From Chloroflexota bacterium (GTDB taxonomy: Bacteria; Chloroflexota; Anaerolineae; UBA4142; SHND01): 64,000 nucleotides of DNA. Location of the stretch: positions 1 to 64,000 of the forward strand of contig JAKOPZ010000274.1 in NCBI GenBank assembly GCA_029778615.1, in the 5' to 3' direction. Position 1 is the first letter of the stretch. Each line of letters begins with the position of its first letter. The notes beneath the pieces were generated by a model. It ran no database searches. It was not told the DNA's origin and saw nothing but the letters and a program-made list of their open reading frames with translations. The translations under genes and the position numbers were made by a program. This document shows positions 9,636-17,369 of this stretch, piece by piece.

Positions 9636-9668
9636 AGACGTGACAGGTCTTAAAGACCTGTCACGTCT
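9636..9668. repeat. Near-perfect intercistronic palindrome after the binding-protein gene
   Basis: Sixteen-base arms AGACGTGACAGGTCTT (9636-9651) and its exact complement (9653-9668) surround one A. Placed between the binding-protein and ATPase genes, it resembles the REP hairpins that stabilise upstream mRNA and keep ATPase levels low. No T-run follows, so a full terminator is unlikely. Confidence 0.7.
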
Positions 9669-9680
9669 TGACTAGTTTAT

Positions 9681-11195
9681 ATGGCAGCCGTTCCAAATTT
9701 GGTGACGATGAAAGGAATCACGAAGGCATTTCCCGGCGTGGTCGCGCTGGAAGATGTGGATTTCGCATTGCGGCGCGGCGAGATTCACGCGCTCATGGGC
9801 GAAAACGGCGCGGGCAAATCTACGCTCATCAAAGTTCTCACCGGCGTCGAACATCCCGACAGTGGTTCCATCGAATTGGAAGGCAAACCCATTCAAGTGC
9901 GTTCGCCGCTGCACTCGCAAGAGCTCGGCATCAGCACTGTGTATCAAGAAGTCAATCTGTGCACCAACATCTCGGTCGCTGAAAATATCATGCTCGGACG
10001 CGAGCCGTATCGTTTTGGCAGTATTGATTGGAAGACGATGAATCGTTCGGCAAAGACCGCCTTGAAACGTTTGGATATTGAAATTGATGTGAGCAGACCG
10101 CTCGCGGAATATTCGCTGGCGATTCAACAAATGGTGGCGATTGCGCGTTCGCTCGAAATCAGCGGCGCGAAAATTTTGATTCTCGACGAACCCACTTCTT
10201 CGCTCGACGCGAACGAGACCGCGCTGCTGTTTGACGTGATGCGAAAATTAAAAGGCGAAGGGCTGGGCATTGTTTTCATCACTCATTTTTTGGAACAAGT
10301 GTATCGCATCGCCGACCGCATCACCGTTTTGCGAAACGGCAAACTCGTCGGCACGTACGATGTTGCCTCGCTGCCGCGTTTGGAACTCGTCGCGAAAATG
10401 TTGGGGCGCAGTGTGACGGAACTCGACGCCATGTCGCAAGTGAAAACGCAGGCGGAACAAACGCAGGCAGTCAAGCCGGTTGTGCAAGCGAACGCGTTGG
10501 GACTGCACGGCGCGCTCGAACCGCTCGATTTGGAATTGCATCGCGGCGAAGTTCTTGGACTCGCGGGGCTGTTGGGTTCGGGACGCACGGAAACGGCGAA
10601 CTTGCTCTTTGGCGTGGATGCGCCGGACAGCGGCACCCTGGTCGTAAAGGACGAGGCGGTAAAGAAATTTTCGCCGAACGAATCGCTGAAACGCGGCATC
10701 GCCTTGTGTCCCGAAGACCGCAAAGCGGAAGGCGTCGTCGGCGAATTGACGATACGCGAAAATATCATTTTGGCATTGCAAGCGCGGTACGGCTGGTTCA
10801 AATTTCTCGACAAGCAAAAACAGTACACGATAGCGCAAGAATACATTCAATTGTTGGGCATTGTCGCGCCGAGTCCGGACCAATTGGTCAAAAATTTGAG
10901 CGGTGGCAATCAACAAAAAGTGATTCTCGCGCGCTGGCTCGCGACGAATCCCGACGTTTTGATTTTGGATGAACCGACGCGCGGGATTGATGTCGGCGCG
11001 AAAGCGGAAATTCAAAAATTGGTCTTGCAGCTCGCCGCGCAAAACAAATCCATCGTTTTTATTTCATCCGAGTTGGAAGAAGTGCTGCGTATCAGTCAAC
11101 GCATTGTCGTTTTGCGTGACCACAAAAAAGCCGCCGAGTTCACGGGAACGGTGGATGACCAAACCGTGATGCACGCGATGGCAGGGACGGTTTGA
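9681..11195 (+). CDS. YtfR-like double ATPase of the CUT2 sugar importer
   Basis: Cytoplasmic ATP-binding subunit (504 aa) with two fused nucleotide-binding domains. The first has Walker A GENGAGKST (about 40-48), the degenerate signature YSLAIQQMVAIARS and Walker B LILDEPTSSLD. The second has the altered P-loop GLLGSGRTE typical of the CUT2 (RbsA/XylG/YtfR) family, signature LSGGNQQKVILARW and Walker B LILDEPTRGID. It powers import through the two downstream permeases. ATG 9681 lacks a strong ribosome-binding site, in keeping with the hairpin just upstream; ATG 9708 is an alternative. Confidence 0.94.
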   Translation: MAAVPNLVTMKGITKAFPGVVALEDVDFALRRGEIHALMGENGAGKSTLIKVLTGVEHPDSGSIELEGKPIQVRSPLHSQELGISTVYQEVNLCTNISVAENIMLGREPYRFGSIDWKTMNRSAKTALKRLDIEIDVSRPLAEYSLAIQQMVAIARSLEISGAKILILDEPTSSLDANETALLFDVMRKLKGEGLGIVFITHFLEQVYRIADRITVLRNGKLVGTYDVASLPRLELVAKMLGRSVTELDAMSQVKTQAEQTQAVKPVVQANALGLHGALEPLDLELHRGEVLGLAGLLGSGRTETANLLFGVDAPDSGTLVVKDEAVKKFSPNESLKRGIALCPEDRKAEGVVGELTIRENIILALQARYGWFKFLDKQKQYTIAQEYIQLLGIVAPSPDQLVKNLSGGNQQKVILARWLATNPDVLILDEPTRGIDVGAKAEIQKLVLQLAAQNKSIVFISSELEEVLRISQRIVVLRDHKKAAEFTGTVDDQTVMHAMAGTV

Positions 11196-11197
11196 AT

Positions 11198-12364
11198 ATG
11201 ACCGAAAATCTTTCCACCGCCAAAGGCGCGAGCGAATCCCCCGCGTCCGCGCAAACGATGGGACGTTTCAGACCGCCGCGCGTGCCGTTGTTCAAACGCG
11301 TGCGCGAAAGCGCGTTATTTTGGCCCCTCGCCGCGCTCGCGTTGATTTTGGTCTTTGATGCGTTTTACGCGCCGAGTTTTTTCCGCATCGAAATTCAAGA
11401 CGGGCATTTGTACGGCAATCTGATTGATGTAGTGAACAATGCCGCGCCGTTGATGTTGGTCGCCATTGGCATGACGTTGGTGATTGCGACGGGCGGCATT
11501 GATTTGTCGGTGGGCGCGGTGATTGCAATTTCGGCGGCGATGGGCGCGGTGCTGATTAACCCCGCGCTCGGCAATCAGCTGATTACGAATGACATTTTGA
11601 CGCGCGATGCGACGAATACGCCGCTGCCGTTGATTGTGCTCGCCGATTTGGCAGCGGGAACCTTGTGCGGATTGTGGAACGGCTTTCTCGTTTCGCGCGG
11701 CAGAATTCAGCCGATGGTGGCGACGTTGATTTTGATGGTGGCGGGACGCGGCATCGCGCAATTGATTACGAATGGTCAAATTATGACCATCTATTACACG
11801 CCGTACTTTTGGTTTGGCAACGGCTTTATTTTGGGACTGCCTGTGGCGATTTATATTGTCGTGGGCGTTCTCATCCTCGCGTGGTTTGTTGTCCGCAAAA
11901 CTTCGATTGGGCTCTTTATCGAATCGGTGGGGCTCAACGCGAAATCGTCGTACTATACGGGCATCAACGAAAAGAACGTCAAACTTTTTGCGTACACGTT
12001 TTGTGGTTTTTGCGGCGCGATTGCGGGACTGATTTTGAGTTCGAATCTGCACAGCTCGGACGCCAACAACATCGGTCTGAATTACGAACTCGATGCGATT
12101 CTCGCGGTGGTCATGGGCGGAACGCTCATGTCAGGCGGACGCTTTTCTCTCGTCGCCAGCGCGATTGGCGCGCTCGTGATTTGGACGTTCACGATAACGG
12201 TGTACACCGTCGGCGTTCCGGCAAATGCGCTGCTCGCGGCAAAAGCGGTGTTGGTGCTTGCCGTCATTCTGTTGTATTCCGATTACACGCGCCGCTTGTT
12301 GAATCGCTTTGAACGGACGGACCGCAAGACCGCACCCTCAACGGATGTTGAGCAACGAGTGTGA
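11198..12364 (+). CDS. YtfT-like permease of the CUT2 sugar importer
   Basis: BPD_transp_2 family membrane permease (388 aa). A hydrophilic N-terminus of about 40 residues precedes 8-10 hydrophobic segments. The CUT2 EAA-like signature ATGGIDLSVGAVIA is present, as are YTGINEKNVKLFAYTFCGF and ILAVVMGGTLMSGGRFS. ATG 11198 is preferred; a TTG at 11192 would overlap the ATPase stop. It forms the heteromeric channel with the product of 12383-13417. Confidence 0.92.
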   Translation: MTENLSTAKGASESPASAQTMGRFRPPRVPLFKRVRESALFWPLAALALILVFDAFYAPSFFRIEIQDGHLYGNLIDVVNNAAPLMLVAIGMTLVIATGGIDLSVGAVIAISAAMGAVLINPALGNQLITNDILTRDATNTPLPLIVLADLAAGTLCGLWNGFLVSRGRIQPMVATLILMVAGRGIAQLITNGQIMTIYYTPYFWFGNGFILGLPVAIYIVVGVLILAWFVVRKTSIGLFIESVGLNAKSSYYTGINEKNVKLFAYTFCGFCGAIAGLILSSNLHSSDANNIGLNYELDAILAVVMGGTLMSGGRFSLVASAIGALVIWTFTITVYTVGVPANALLAAKAVLVLAVILLYSDYTRRLLNRFERTDRKTAPSTDVEQRV

Positions 12365-12382
12365 GAACGGGTGAGATAAAAG

Positions 12383-13417
12383 ATGGCACAAGAAATGAGC
12401 CAGCCGCGCGCAAACTTTAATCCCGCCTTGGCGAATGTGATGCAGTGGCTGCGTGCGAATGTGGTGCGGAATGGTCCGCTGTTGACGACGATTTTGATTT
12501 TTGCTGTCGCGTACGTCGTTGGCGGACAGCTGTATCCCGCGATGCAAAAGCCGCAAGTGTTTTTCAATCTGTTCATCAACAATGGCAGCTTGCTGCTCGT
12601 TTCGATTGGCATGACGTTTGTGATTTTGATGGGCGGGATTGATTTGTCTGTCGGCGGCATGATTGCGCTCACGACGACCGCGTCCGCCGCGCTTCTCAAA
12701 ATGGGTGTGAGTCCGTTCGTCGTCATTCCCTTGATGTTGGTAATGGGCGTGGTGTTTGGATTCACGCAGGGTTCTGTCATTCATTTCCTCAAAGTGCAGC
12801 CGTTCATTGCAACATTGATGGGACTCTTTTTTGCGCGCGGCGTCGCGTACATTATCAGTTTGAGTTCTATCACGATTACGGATAGTTTTTACAAAACGCT
12901 CGCGCTCACGTCACTGCCGATTCCGTTTATTGCCAATACGTACATTTACATTCCCACCCTCGTCGCGCCCATCATGCTGCTCGTCGCGGTGTATCTTGCA
13001 TTTTTCACGCGCTTTGGACGCACGTTGTACGCGATTGGGAATAACGAACAGTCCGCGCTGTTGATGGGTCTGCCTGTGGCGCGCACAAAAATTCTCTCGT
13101 ACACGTTCAGCGGTTTTTGTTCCGCGCTCGCGGGCATTGTGTTTTCGATTTCGCTGCTCGCGGGGTATGGACAATTTGCGACGGGGATGGAATTGGACGC
13201 GATTGCGTCGGTGGTGATGGGCGGCACGTTATTGACCGGCGGCGCGGGGAATGTCGTCGGCACGCTCTTTGGCGTTTTGATTTACGGCACCATCGTTTCG
13301 ATTCTGCAATTCAACGGCACATTGAGTTCATGGTGGACGCGCATCGGCGTCGGCGTACTCACGCTGATTTTCATCGGCATTCAAAGTCTCTTTTATTTTC
13401 GCAAAAAGCACGGATGA
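12383..13417 (+). CDS. YjfF-like permease of the CUT2 sugar importer
   Basis: Second BPD_transp_2 permease (344 aa), starting 18 bases after the first permease. The signature MGGIDLSVGGMIAL, the VARTKILSYTFSGFCSALAG segment and VVMGGTLLTGGAGNVVGTL are conserved. Binding protein, double ATPase, permease and permease is the order of the E. coli ytfQRT-yjfF galactofuranose importer. The stop codon overlaps the start of the next gene (ATGA at 13414-13417). Confidence 0.92.
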   Translation: MAQEMSQPRANFNPALANVMQWLRANVVRNGPLLTTILIFAVAYVVGGQLYPAMQKPQVFFNLFINNGSLLLVSIGMTFVILMGGIDLSVGGMIALTTTASAALLKMGVSPFVVIPLMLVMGVVFGFTQGSVIHFLKVQPFIATLMGLFFARGVAYIISLSSITITDSFYKTLALTSLPIPFIANTYIYIPTLVAPIMLLVAVYLAFFTRFGRTLYAIGNNEQSALLMGLPVARTKILSYTFSGFCSALAGIVFSISLLAGYGQFATGMELDAIASVVMGGTLLTGGAGNVVGTLFGVLIYGTIVSILQFNGTLSSWWTRIGVGVLTLIFIGIQSLFYFRKKHG

Positions 13418-14037
13418 ATATGTTTGTCATTTCGAACAGAGTGAGAAATCTCATTTTGCGCGCACGGTTGAGATTTCTCGCCTCCGCTCGAAATGACAGC
13501 TGGCGCGCAGGCTTGGTTCTCTTGACGGCGTTGAGCTTGCTCGTCGTCGCGTGCAGCGCTCCCTCTCCGTCAACTCCAACCGCTTCTGCCAAGCCCGAAT
13601 GGTTCGCGTACAAAATGGTTGATGTGCGAACAGGCGAAAGTTTCAGCATGAACGATTTTGCGGGCAAGGTAGTTTTGATTGAAACGATGGCAGAGTGGTG
13701 TCCGACGTGTCGCCATCAAGAAGACCAAGTAAAAAAATTGCACACGCTCATCGGAAACTCGTCCGACTTGGTTTCCATTAGTCTCGATGTGGATTTGAAT
13801 GAGGATGCCGCGTCGCTGCGAAAATACGCGGACGCGTTCGGCTATGATTGGTATTTTGCGATTGCGCCGCTCGAGGTGCAGCGCGCGTTGGGAAATTTGT
13901 ACAGCGCGCAATATCTGAATCCGCCGGTTGCGCCAATCCTTTTGATTGACCGCGAGGGAAAACAGTACGGCTTGCCGTACGGCGTAAAAAGCGCAGAGGC
14001 ATTGCAAAAAACTATCGCGCCGTATCTCGCGCGTTGA
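13414..14037 (+). CDS. TlpA-like thioredoxin-fold lipoprotein with repeat-derived N-terminus
   Basis: Extracytoplasmic thiol-disulfide protein (207 aa). The redox motif WCPTC (in EWCPTCRHQE) sits in a thioredoxin fold, with VAPILLIDREG as the cis-Pro region. The hydrophobic signal with lipobox VVACSAP lies about residues 33-48. The first ~28 residues (FVISNRVRNLI, RFLASARND) are encoded by a palindromic repeat (13426-13497), so the real start may be a later codon after the repeat. The ATGA overlap with the permease and direct coupling to CcdA suggest co-transcription. Likely role: reducing extracytoplasmic disulfides using electrons from CcdA. Confidence 0.85.
   Translation: MNMFVISNRVRNLILRARLRFLASARNDSWRAGLVLLTALSLLVVACSAPSPSTPTASAKPEWFAYKMVDVRTGESFSMNDFAGKVVLIETMAEWCPTCRHQEDQVKKLHTLIGNSSDLVSISLDVDLNEDAASLRKYADAFGYDWYFAIAPLEVQRALGNLYSAQYLNPPVAPILLIDREGKQYGLPYGVKSAEALQKTIAPYLAR
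13426..13497. repeat. GTCATTTCGA-type palindrome inside coding sequence
   Basis: The left arm begins GTCATTTCGAACAGAGTGAG and the right arm ends CGCTCGAAATGAC, with AAATCTC/GAGATTT pairing inside. It is the same family as 1962-2035, 14758-14849, 28367-28433 and the core of 43793-43935. It lies within the reading frame of the TlpA-like gene. Confidence 0.85.
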
Positions 14038-14042
14038 TTGGA

Positions 14043-14711
14043 ATGGAACTCGCGGTTTCTTCGTTCTTGTTCGGCTTGCTCGCCACCGCGAGTCCGTGCG
14101 TTTTGCCCCTCTATCCGGGCTTTTTGGCATACTTGAGTACCCAAACCCAATCGCAAGCCGCGCGCGGACGTTACTTGTTAGGCGTGTTTGTGCTTGCGGG
14201 CGTGTTGAGCATGATGCTCGCGCTCGGTGCGTTGATTGCGCTCCTCGCCATTCCCATCAGCCGAACGCTTGCCGTTCTCATTCCCCTCGCCGACGCATTG
14301 ATTTTGTGTTTGGGCATCCTCCTCGTTTTGAATCGCAATCCCTTCAAACACATTCCGCAAATTGCCATGCCGCTGCGCGACCGTCCTTTCGTCAATGCGT
14401 ATCTCTACGGCTTGATGTATGGACCCCTCACGCTGCCCTGTTCGGGTCCACTCGTCGTCAGCATCTTTGTGCTTTCGTTGACGTTGGGAGAAGCCTTGAG
14501 CAAACTGTGGCTCTTTGTTTGGTTTGGGGTGGGCTTTGGCATGCCGCTGCTGCTCTTGACCTTTTTGTCCGGCGCGCTGCAGCAACAACTCACGCGTTTG
14601 TTTGCGCGTCACAGCCGCCTCATCAATTTCGTCGGCGGAATCCTTTTGATTGGGATTGCGCTGTATGATGTGATTCAAAATTGGGACATGCTGCGCTTGA
14701 TGTATTCGTAA
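14043..14711 (+). CDS. ccdA: CcdA/DsbD-type membrane thiol reductase
   Basis: Integral membrane protein (222 aa, about six helices) of the CcdA family that moves electrons from cytoplasmic thioredoxin to extracytoplasmic thioredoxin-fold proteins. The two conserved cysteines are in ASPCVLPLYPGF (helix 1) and LPCSGPLVVS (helix 4). ATG 14043 follows the TlpA-like stop by five bases; TTG 14034 would overlap it. Its partner is the gene just upstream. Placement between the sugar importer and araD is unusual; no cytochrome c maturation genes are adjacent. Confidence 0.9.
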   Translation: MELAVSSFLFGLLATASPCVLPLYPGFLAYLSTQTQSQAARGRYLLGVFVLAGVLSMMLALGALIALLAIPISRTLAVLIPLADALILCLGILLVLNRNPFKHIPQIAMPLRDRPFVNAYLYGLMYGPLTLPCSGPLVVSIFVLSLTLGEALSKLWLFVWFGVGFGMPLLLLTFLSGALQQQLTRLFARHSRLINFVGGILLIGIALYDVIQNWDMLRLMYS

Positions 14712-14718
14712 AGTGGTA

Positions 14719-14739
14719 TGACAAATTTTGAATTTGTCA
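14719..14739. repeat. AAATTT-type small palindrome
   Basis: TGACAAAT and ATTTGTCA form arms of eight bases around TTTGA, eight bases after the ccdA stop. The same kind of core recurs at 54853-54871 and 62668-62686. With no T-run following, terminator activity is uncertain. Confidence 0.5.
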
Positions 14740-14757
14740 CTCATGTTACGCAGAATT

Positions 14758-14849
14758 GTCATTTCGAGCGGTCTTGCGAGAAATCTCGGTGGAAAAAACT
14801 GAGATTTCTCACAGAGTTTACCCCGAAGGAGTGAGGGGTTCGAAATGAC
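14758..14849. repeat. GTCATTTCGA-type palindrome
   Basis: The arms are GTCATTTCGAGCG...GAGAAATCTC and GAGATTTCTC...TTCGAAATGAC. It occupies half of the ccdA-araD gap and is intergenic. Same family as 13426-13497. Confidence 0.85.
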
Positions 14850-14892
14850 ATGCGTAAGGTGAATTTGTCATACGGATGCAAAGGAATCAATC

Positions 14893-15534
14893 ATGTTAGA
14901 AGCCATTCGTGAACAACTGTATCACCTGCATCTTGAATTACCGAAAAATAATTTGGTGGCATGGACGAGCGGAAACATTTCTGCGCGTGACCCCGAGTCG
15001 GGCAACATCGTCATCAAACCTTCGGGCGTACGGTACGAAGAATTGCGTCCCGAACATTTTGTCATTTTGAATTTGGAAGGATACATCCTCGAAGGCAATC
15101 TCAAACCGTCATCCGACACGGCGAGTCATTTGTACATTTATCAAAAACGCCCTGACGTGTTTGGCATCGTTCACACACACTCACCGTACGCGACGGCGTT
15201 CGCCGCGTTGGGCAAATCCATTCCGGTGTATCTCACCGCGCACGCGGACGAATTTGGCGGACCGATTCCGTGCGGCGGATTCGCGTTGATTGGCGGCGAG
15301 GAAATTGGGCAGGTGGTAGTTGACGCGATTGGAGATTCGCCCGCCGTGTTGTTGAAGAATCATGGCGTCTTTACCATCGGCAAAAACGCGGAAGCGGCAG
15401 TCAAAGCGGCGGTGATGGTGGAAGATGTCGCGCGCACCACCTGGCTCGCGCTCCAGATTGGGACCCCCGAAGAAATTGCTCCGGAGCATGTCGCGAAATT
15501 GCATCACCGTTACACGCACGTGTACGGGCAATAG
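14893..15534 (+). CDS. araD: L-ribulose-5-phosphate 4-epimerase
   Basis: Class II aldolase/epimerase (213 aa) converting L-ribulose-5-phosphate to D-xylulose-5-phosphate, the last arabinose-specific step. Family marks: ALPKHN-like LPKNNLVAWTSGNIS, phosphate-binding KPSGV, SSDTASH, zinc histidines in HTHSPYAT, HADEF and the C-terminal YGQ shared with E. coli AraD. The usual length is 230, so this is slightly short but complete. GGAATC precedes ATG 14893. With araB at the window start it brackets the sugar importer; no isomerase gene (araA) lies between. Confidence 0.9.
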   Translation: MLEAIREQLYHLHLELPKNNLVAWTSGNISARDPESGNIVIKPSGVRYEELRPEHFVILNLEGYILEGNLKPSSDTASHLYIYQKRPDVFGIVHTHSPYATAFAALGKSIPVYLTAHADEFGGPIPCGGFALIGGEEIGQVVVDAIGDSPAVLLKNHGVFTIGKNAEAAVKAAVMVEDVARTTWLALQIGTPEEIAPEHVAKLHHRYTHVYGQ

Positions 15535-15571
15535 CGCGCAGACGAACGCGTACGTGTAGTGCGCGCTTTTG

Positions 15572-16090
15572 TCAATGCGCCGCAAAATTTTTTTCGCCCG
15601 CCTCGATGCGTACGTTCAGACGATTTTCCGCAGGCGGAATCGGACAGCTCCATCGGTCGCCATAGACGCAGTACGGGTTGTACGCCAAATTAAAATCCAC
15701 CAGCAATTTTGTCGGACCCACGCGTTCGGGTTCCAGATAGCGTCCCGCGCCGTACGTTTCGTGCGGCGCGGTGGCGTCCGCAAAGGGCACAAAATATTCT
15801 CCCGGATTGTCTTCCGATTCGTACACTTGAAGCGTTACCTCTTGCCCGTTCACCGGAAATCGAATTTGCCCAACCTTAAGGAAATCGCGCAAGTCGCCCC
15901 GGCTCGTTTGCATCTGAATCGCTTCGGGCTGCGCGTAGGGTTCGAGTTCGAGCGTCAGGCGCAGCGCGTCATTTTCGGGAAAATAGTTCAGCCCCGTGAA
16001 AATTGCTTTTTGCGCGGCGCTCAGCGGCGATTGCGGGTGCTGCTTGAAAAACGCGTCTTTGTGTTGCCGAAATTCTTGTAGCGCGGACAT
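15572..16090 (-). CDS. DUF1684 family protein
   Basis: Soluble protein (172 aa) of the DUF1684 family. Diagnostic segments are EYFVPFADATAPHETYGAGR, LLVDFNLAYNPYCVYG and CPIPPAENRLNVRIEAGEKNF. Function unknown; some members are annotated as secreted, but no signal peptide is visible here. It is three bases from the DUF1269 gene upstream and is probably co-transcribed with it. Confidence 0.85.
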   Translation of the reverse strand: MSALQEFRQHKDAFFKQHPQSPLSAAQKAIFTGLNYFPENDALRLTLELEPYAQPEAIQMQTSRGDLRDFLKVGQIRFPVNGQEVTLQVYESEDNPGEYFVPFADATAPHETYGAGRYLEPERVGPTKLLVDFNLAYNPYCVYGDRWSCPIPPAENRLNVRIEAGEKNFAAH

Positions 16091-16093
16091 GGC

Positions 16094-16639
16094 TTATGCC
16101 TGTGCCATTTTCCCCGCCGCGTCGGACAACTGCGTGCGCAATTGTTCTTCGGCGTCTTTGTTCAGATTCGTGTACAAGACCTGCCCGCCAAATTTGGCGA
16201 GGTCGGGTTCCACTTTGTCGAGGGTGACACTGCGCGCGAGAATAAAAAGCGTCGAAGTGCCGGGCGTCATGTTCGCGGTCAAATTTTCCATGAACGTATC
16301 ATCAATCCCGAGGTCCGACGCTTTGCCCATCAACGCGCCTGATGCCGCGCCAATCCCGGCGCCTGCCGCCGCAATGCCGAGCCACGCGAGCGGCGCCATG
16401 AACGGGAATGGCAGCGTGATGAGCAGCCCAATCAGCAAACCCCAGAACGCGCCGTTGACCGCGCCCGCTTGCGTCAAATCCACCGCCTGATGCAAACGCG
16501 GTTTGCCGTTCGCATCTTTGGTCACATACACCGCGTCTTCCAAATCAATCAAATACTGCGTCTCTAATTTCCGCAATTCGGCGAGAACTTGTTGGGCGCG
16601 CTGTTCGTCCGGATACGTTACCGCAATCAATGTGCTCAT
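16094..16639 (-). CDS. DUF1269 family protein with glycine-zipper segment
   Basis: Protein of 181 aa matching DUF1269. The N-terminal half is soluble (LIAVTYPDEQRAQQVLAEL), then a hydrophobic hairpin (NGAFWGLLIGLLITLPFPF) and a glycine zipper (AAAGAGIGAASGALMG) at about 65-105. The C-terminus is soluble. Molecular role unknown. AAGGAG (complement of 16647-16652) is the ribosome-binding site. A promoter-like TGATACAAT lies at 16667-16675, so it may be transcribed separately from the sigma-factor gene upstream. Confidence 0.82.
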   Translation of the reverse strand: MSTLIAVTYPDEQRAQQVLAELRKLETQYLIDLEDAVYVTKDANGKPRLHQAVDLTQAGAVNGAFWGLLIGLLITLPFPFMAPLAWLGIAAAGAGIGAASGALMGKASDLGIDDTFMENLTANMTPGTSTLFILARSVTLDKVEPDLAKFGGQVLYTNLNKDAEEQLRTQLSDAAGKMAQA

Positions 16640-16666
16640 GTTTTGACTCCTTGTCTATTTTTTCAA

Positions 16667-16675
16667 ATTGTATCA
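16667..16675 (-). promoter_or_regulatory. Extended -10 promoter for the DUF1269 gene
   Basis: TGATACAAT reads on the minus strand 28 bases before ATG 16639. It is identical to the extended -10 at 42506-42514. No good -35 is evident. Confidence 0.45.
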
Positions 16676-16733
16676 CATGCCGCGTACAAAAAAACAGGAA
16701 CATTCTCACACATGCTCTTGTTGTTGAAACGTT

Positions 16734-17369
16734 CTACATGCTCGCCTGTGACGGCTCCAACATCACGCGCAGTTTGTCCAAGCCCAATCGCGCGCGCGTG
16801 TGAATAGTGCCGAGCGGCTGCCCCAGCCGGTTAGAGATTTCTTTGCGCGTCAGTCCTTCAAAGTACGCCAGCCAAATCACTTGGCGCTGTGCGGGCGGCA
16901 GCGCGTTCAACGCGTCCTGCACCGTGACCGCGTCCAAACGCCGCGCGACAATCTCGGTCACGTCGTCTTGGGGCGTCACATCGGCGGCAGATGCCACTTC
17001 GAGTTGTCGGTCTTCGCTCGGCGTCGGACGCGCATCGCGGCGGCGCAATTCGTCAATCGCCAAATGGCGCACGATGCCATAGAACCACGAAGCGAAACTG
17101 CCGCGTCCCGTTTCAAATTGGTCGGCGCGCTGCCACACGCGCCAGAACGCGTCCACCACCACTTCTTCCGCCAAATCACGGTCGCGCAAAATTTTGTACG
17201 CCAAACCCAACGCCTTTGCCGAAAAGCGCGCATACAAAACTTCCAACGCGCCGCGCTGGCGTTGTTGGACGCCGCGCAATAATTCCAGGTCGCTCCATTC
17301 TTGTTCTGCGCGCGGGGTGCGGCGAAAAAGGTTCGGTCGCGCGAATTCAAAAGTGGCTGACGTTCTCAT
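16734..17369 (-). CDS. ECF-type RNA polymerase sigma factor
   Basis: Sigma-70 family factor (211 aa) with region 2 (LGLAYKILRDRDLAEEVVVD, AFWRVWQRADQF, FASWFYGIVRHLAIDELRRR) and region 4 (LPPAQRQVIWLAYFEGLTRK, GTIHTRARLGLDKLR). ATG 17369 overlaps the photolyase stop as ATGA, the arrangement of translational coupling; an in-frame ATG at 17384 would add five residues. No anti-sigma gene is adjacent. It closes the operon headed by the B12 regulator at 22654, as ECF factor LitS accompanies LitR in Streptomyces. Confidence 0.92.
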   Translation of the reverse strand: MRTSATFEFARPNLFRRTPRAEQEWSDLELLRGVQQRQRGALEVLYARFSAKALGLAYKILRDRDLAEEVVVDAFWRVWQRADQFETGRGSFASWFYGIVRHLAIDELRRRDARPTPSEDRQLEVASAADVTPQDDVTEIVARRLDAVTVQDALNALPPAQRQVIWLAYFEGLTRKEISNRLGQPLGTIHTRARLGLDKLRVMLEPSQASM

